Part shown: in pieces, positions 61,425 through 64,000 of the stretch
Position numbering within the stretch: position 1 is the first letter of the stretch
Layout of the letters: the number at the start of each line of letters is the position of its first letter
Assembly (NCBI GenBank): GCA_023376005.1
Contig: CM042151.1
Location: 80,892,199-80,956,198 of the forward strand
Source of the DNA: Doryteuthis pealeii
Taxonomy: Eukaryota; Mollusca; Cephalopoda; Myopsida; Loliginidae
Direction of reading: 5' to 3'
DNA: 64,000 nt
Position numbers and translations under genes: made by a program
Notes under the pieces: generated by a model
What the model saw: the letters and a program-made list of their open reading frames with translations, nothing else
Databases searched by the model: none
What the model was told of the DNA's origin: nothing

Positions 61425-61770
61425 TATCAAAATATTCCTTAGTTCTAGGATTAAGTCATGTTTGAAAAAAATTCCATTTTAATTGGTTCAATTAGTCATA
61501 ATTTACAATTAAGTCAAAAACTGACCCATCTCTACGTTCTGCCTGTTACTTTCCCCCTCTCTATATATATATCTTGATTAACTCCTCATTATATATGTTA
61601 GTTTCTCTATGAGTGTAAAATGAGTGATTTAGTGTTTGAATCAGCTAGCCCATAGCTTAAATTAGGTCAAACGTTCCATTTCTTAGAAATAATACAAAAT
61701 GCTTTTGATGTCTTTTTTTTTTAATTATTGAATTTAATAAAAATTCAATTCGCTTTCAAACTCACTTTTT
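61425..61770 (+). repeat. Dispersed repeat family E
   Basis: Matches 32365-32790: ttctaggattaagtcatgtt, ttggttcaattagtcataat, atatatgttagtttctctat and tcttagaaat blocks in order. Confidence 0.6.
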
Positions 61771-62074
61771 ACCTTTCCACTGCTATTTATATCTGTGAAT
61801 GAAGAAGATGTATTATCAAAGAAAAAAGCAGATTCATTGACTTGTAAAAAATTAAAATGTACAAAATATATTTGAGTTAGAACTGAATATTTTTTAAAAA
61901 TGTATGACAAAAATATGGTGAGAAAGCCAACACACTTGAACAAAATAATCGGACAAGCATTTTCATTAGATGTTGTATAACTCATTTAATTGAATAGACA
62001 CAAAAATATATGATAATGATATACGAAGGAAAGTAAAAAAATTATCCGCACTTTCTCCATAAAGTAAAAAAAGT

Positions 62075-62325
62075 AAAGTCGTCAGCGTCGTCTAAAGTCA
62101 GTATCAGCCAGACAGCGAGGGAGTCTATGCCTTTTTCACTAATGCTAAACCAAGGAAATTGTTTTCACTTCTGAGGTGGAGCGCCACACCTACCATCAGC
62201 TCTTTACTTGACCACACAGATCCCTGTGCTACTCATACACTGAGTTGGGAAGAGCCGGTATCGAACCAGGAACCTTGTGCTTCTTAGTAAGACACTCTAC
62301 CGACTGAGTTACTTTCGCCATAACA
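62075..62325 (-). mobile_element. tRNA-headed SINE, family A (good copy)
   Basis: Minus-strand head gtaactcagtcggtagagtg (A box) and ggttcctggttcgataccgg (B box), body ctcagtgtatgagtagcaca, and tail ending gacgactttactttt. Both promoter boxes look good. Confidence 0.82.
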
Positions 62326-62429
62326 TATCTTTATTATTTTCACACTGCGTTCTGCATATAAGTGCATATAGTTGGTACTGTTGTGGTCCCATGATCAAAG
62401 TTTGAGCCTGATCATGCCATTTTGCTTTA

Positions 62430-62830
62430 CAGTTTAGATATGACTGCTCCACTAGCAGTATGCATCAATGAAGTGACCCAATTTCTCTGGTCAGAAGGAG
62501 TGTCAAGGGCTGAAATTCATTGAAGGCATTTTGCCTAATAAGGGGACAGTGCATTACTATGTAGAAGTGTGTACGAGTGGATAGAGAAGTTTAAAGTTTG
62601 ACTGGACATTGCAATCCTCCAGTTCATGCATAACGAGGGAGCAGGACACCCATCAACCTCTACATTTGATGAGAAGAATCAGCAAGCTCAAATGATGGTA
62701 ATGGTGAACAGGCGAGTTATTGAGGAGGTAGCTTGTTTGCTGCAGATTAGTCATGGTTCTGCCTATCAAATCATCCATGATGAGCTTGGATTTTACAGCA
62801 TGTCAACCCTTGTTGGGTTATTTTCTGCCG
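62430..62830 (+). pseudogene. Mariner-type transposase N-terminal relic
   Basis: Frames read VNEVTQFLWSEGVSRAEIH, then after shifts GAGHPSTSTFDEKNQQAQ and VIEEVACLLQISHGSAYQII. The order and motifs (gain of a recruiting helix-turn-helix, G-x-P-S-T-S, then a second helix-turn-helix ending in H-x-x-L-G) match the N-terminal DNA-binding half of mariner transposases and related host genes. Frameshifts break it, the catalytic DDE/D domain is missing, and from about 62800 the sequence runs into a repeat tail (acccttgttgggttattttc). A dead fragment. Confidence 0.7.
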
Positions 62831-63084
62831 AAGAAATTGTTTTAATCATTCTTGATTGGGTATTGAAATTGTTTTTTAAATTTTTTTTTTTAACATTCTT
62901 TAACTCATTTTCTTCTATTTAACCCATAGATGTGACCCTAGCATCCAAGTCAGAGTTGTTGGATTTTGTGTAAAGTATTCAACTCTGTTACAAGATGAAT
63001 GCAAGACTAAAACTAGAGTTTGGTAGGTGGCTTATATGGAGCTTTGGATTGTTATTAGATTATAGAGTTTCAATGTTGTAGAGC

Positions 63085-63620
63085 TTGGTAATAATACCTA
63101 ATAATATCCGTTTTGATTGCAATGTTTTAATAGAAATCAGGAATCTAATAAGCACCCCAGCTGAGACCAGTTTGGAAAAGGACAATTTTTGCTTTTCACT
63201 GCAAACTTCCGGTTGTTTGTAAACAAAACAGATGATTTTTTGACATTGGAATTTCACTGTAAGATTTTTTAAAAGTTTGTTCATGTTTATTTTAATATAA
63301 AAATGTGTCTTTAATTTAAAGTTTCATTATAAAAAAATAACAATATTAGTTTATCATTAGTGCAAAATTAATTTTTCACTTATGCTAATACCAACAAAAG
63401 GAAATAACTAATTTTTTTATTAAAATCAAAATCTATTTCAGTATAAAAATGTGCCTTTAGTTTGTAAATGAACATGAACAAACTTTTTTAAAATCTTAGT
63501 GAAATTCTAATGTCAAAATATCATAACTTATAAACAACTGGCAGTTTGCAGTGAAAAGCAAAAACTGTCCTTTTCCAAACTGCTCTCAGCTGGGGTGCTT
63601 ATTAGATACCCGATTCGAAA
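63085..63620. mobile_element. Long-TIR nonautonomous element, about 520 bp
   Basis: Left arm 63130-63330 (taataagcaccccagctga, gcttttcactgcaaact, cactgtaagattttttaaaa). Right arm 63415-63615 is its reverse complement, ending ctcagctggggtgcttatta. Related to 43660-44240. No transposase. Confidence 0.8.
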
Positions 63621-63624
63621 TAAT

Positions 63625-64000
63625 AAAATTCTGGTATATTTGGTATACAAGAAAATTGATTTTTTATAAAAAAAAATATTAAGTTTATACTTATATATGG
63701 TTGATATGTCAAATTCACACAATTTAAAATATTGTCCTTTTTTTTCAAAAAAAATACATACTTCTTTGTTGATGTTGTAACCTAACAAAGGTTACTAAAT
63801 GATAAATAAGCAAATGGATATACTTATATATGGCTTATACTGAAAATTCACTCATTTAAAATTTGTCCTTTTCTTTTTACATAAAATATATTTCTGTTGA
63901 TATGCAAGAAACATTTTTTTAATATATTTCAAAAGGATATTTTCTGGTAACATATTTTTCAATATATATTTTAAAAGTTGATCCATACATTGAGAAAAAT
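63625..64000. other. No gene seen
   Basis: AT-rich; two similar blocks (about 63690-63760 and 63822-63900, each with cttatatatgg, aaattcactc/ca and ttgtcctttt) form an imperfect direct repeat. Confidence 0.5.

Overview
The window looks like animal nuclear DNA, most likely from a mollusc and probably a coleoid cephalopod such as an octopus. This rests on intron-containing C2H2 zinc-finger genes in a tandem series, many tRNA-headed and 5S-headed SINEs, TIR elements, AT-rich unique sequence and long microsatellites. There are no operons, CRISPR arrays or rRNA/tRNA genes. The species call is an inference.

Assembly structure dominates the first 46 kb. Positions 1-3969 are the end of one contig and are a noisy direct copy of 42541-46580. 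A gap of exactly 100 N (3970-4069) follows. The next contig opens with a giant inverted repeat: the left arm (4070-21624) is the reverse complement of the right arm (21691-about 39055), with a 66-nt spacer that resembles the 3' half of 5S rRNA. The arms differ mainly by scattered small indels, so every element between 4 and 39 kb appears twice in mirror image. A fold-back assembly or read artefact is more likely than a biological palindrome. The right arm continues smoothly into unique sequence and is probably the native copy.

The genes are C2H2 zinc-finger proteins, all on the minus strand when read through the right arm. They are a frameshifted gene of about 9 fingers at 26.1-26.9 kb (mirrored at 16.4-17.2 kb), an intact 9-finger gene at 39.8-40.6 kb, and an 8-finger gene at 55.6-56.3 kb whose stop codon lies at a junction with a LINE fragment. 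Each finger-coding exon starts just after a similar splice acceptor followed by ATGTTC, so upstream exons should exist. Downstream of the last gene are copies of its fingers 6, 7 and 8, split by LINE pieces.

The rest is mobile DNA: three tRNA-headed SINE families, a 5S-headed SINE, a 5' LTR with primer-binding site (8.1 and 35.1 kb), a 738-bp solo LTR with a GAAT target duplication (49.6-50.3 kb), a TIR element carrying telomere-like repeats (48.35-48.75 kb), several mariner/Tc1-type and other MITEs, two degenerate mariner transposase fragments, a 12-copy 55-bp minisatellite (53.4-54.05 kb), and short hairpin retroelement tails. No novel multi-gene system was found. The observations most worth checking are the palindrome, the nested telomeric-repeat element, the LINE-split zinc-finger fragment and the duplicated splice acceptor.
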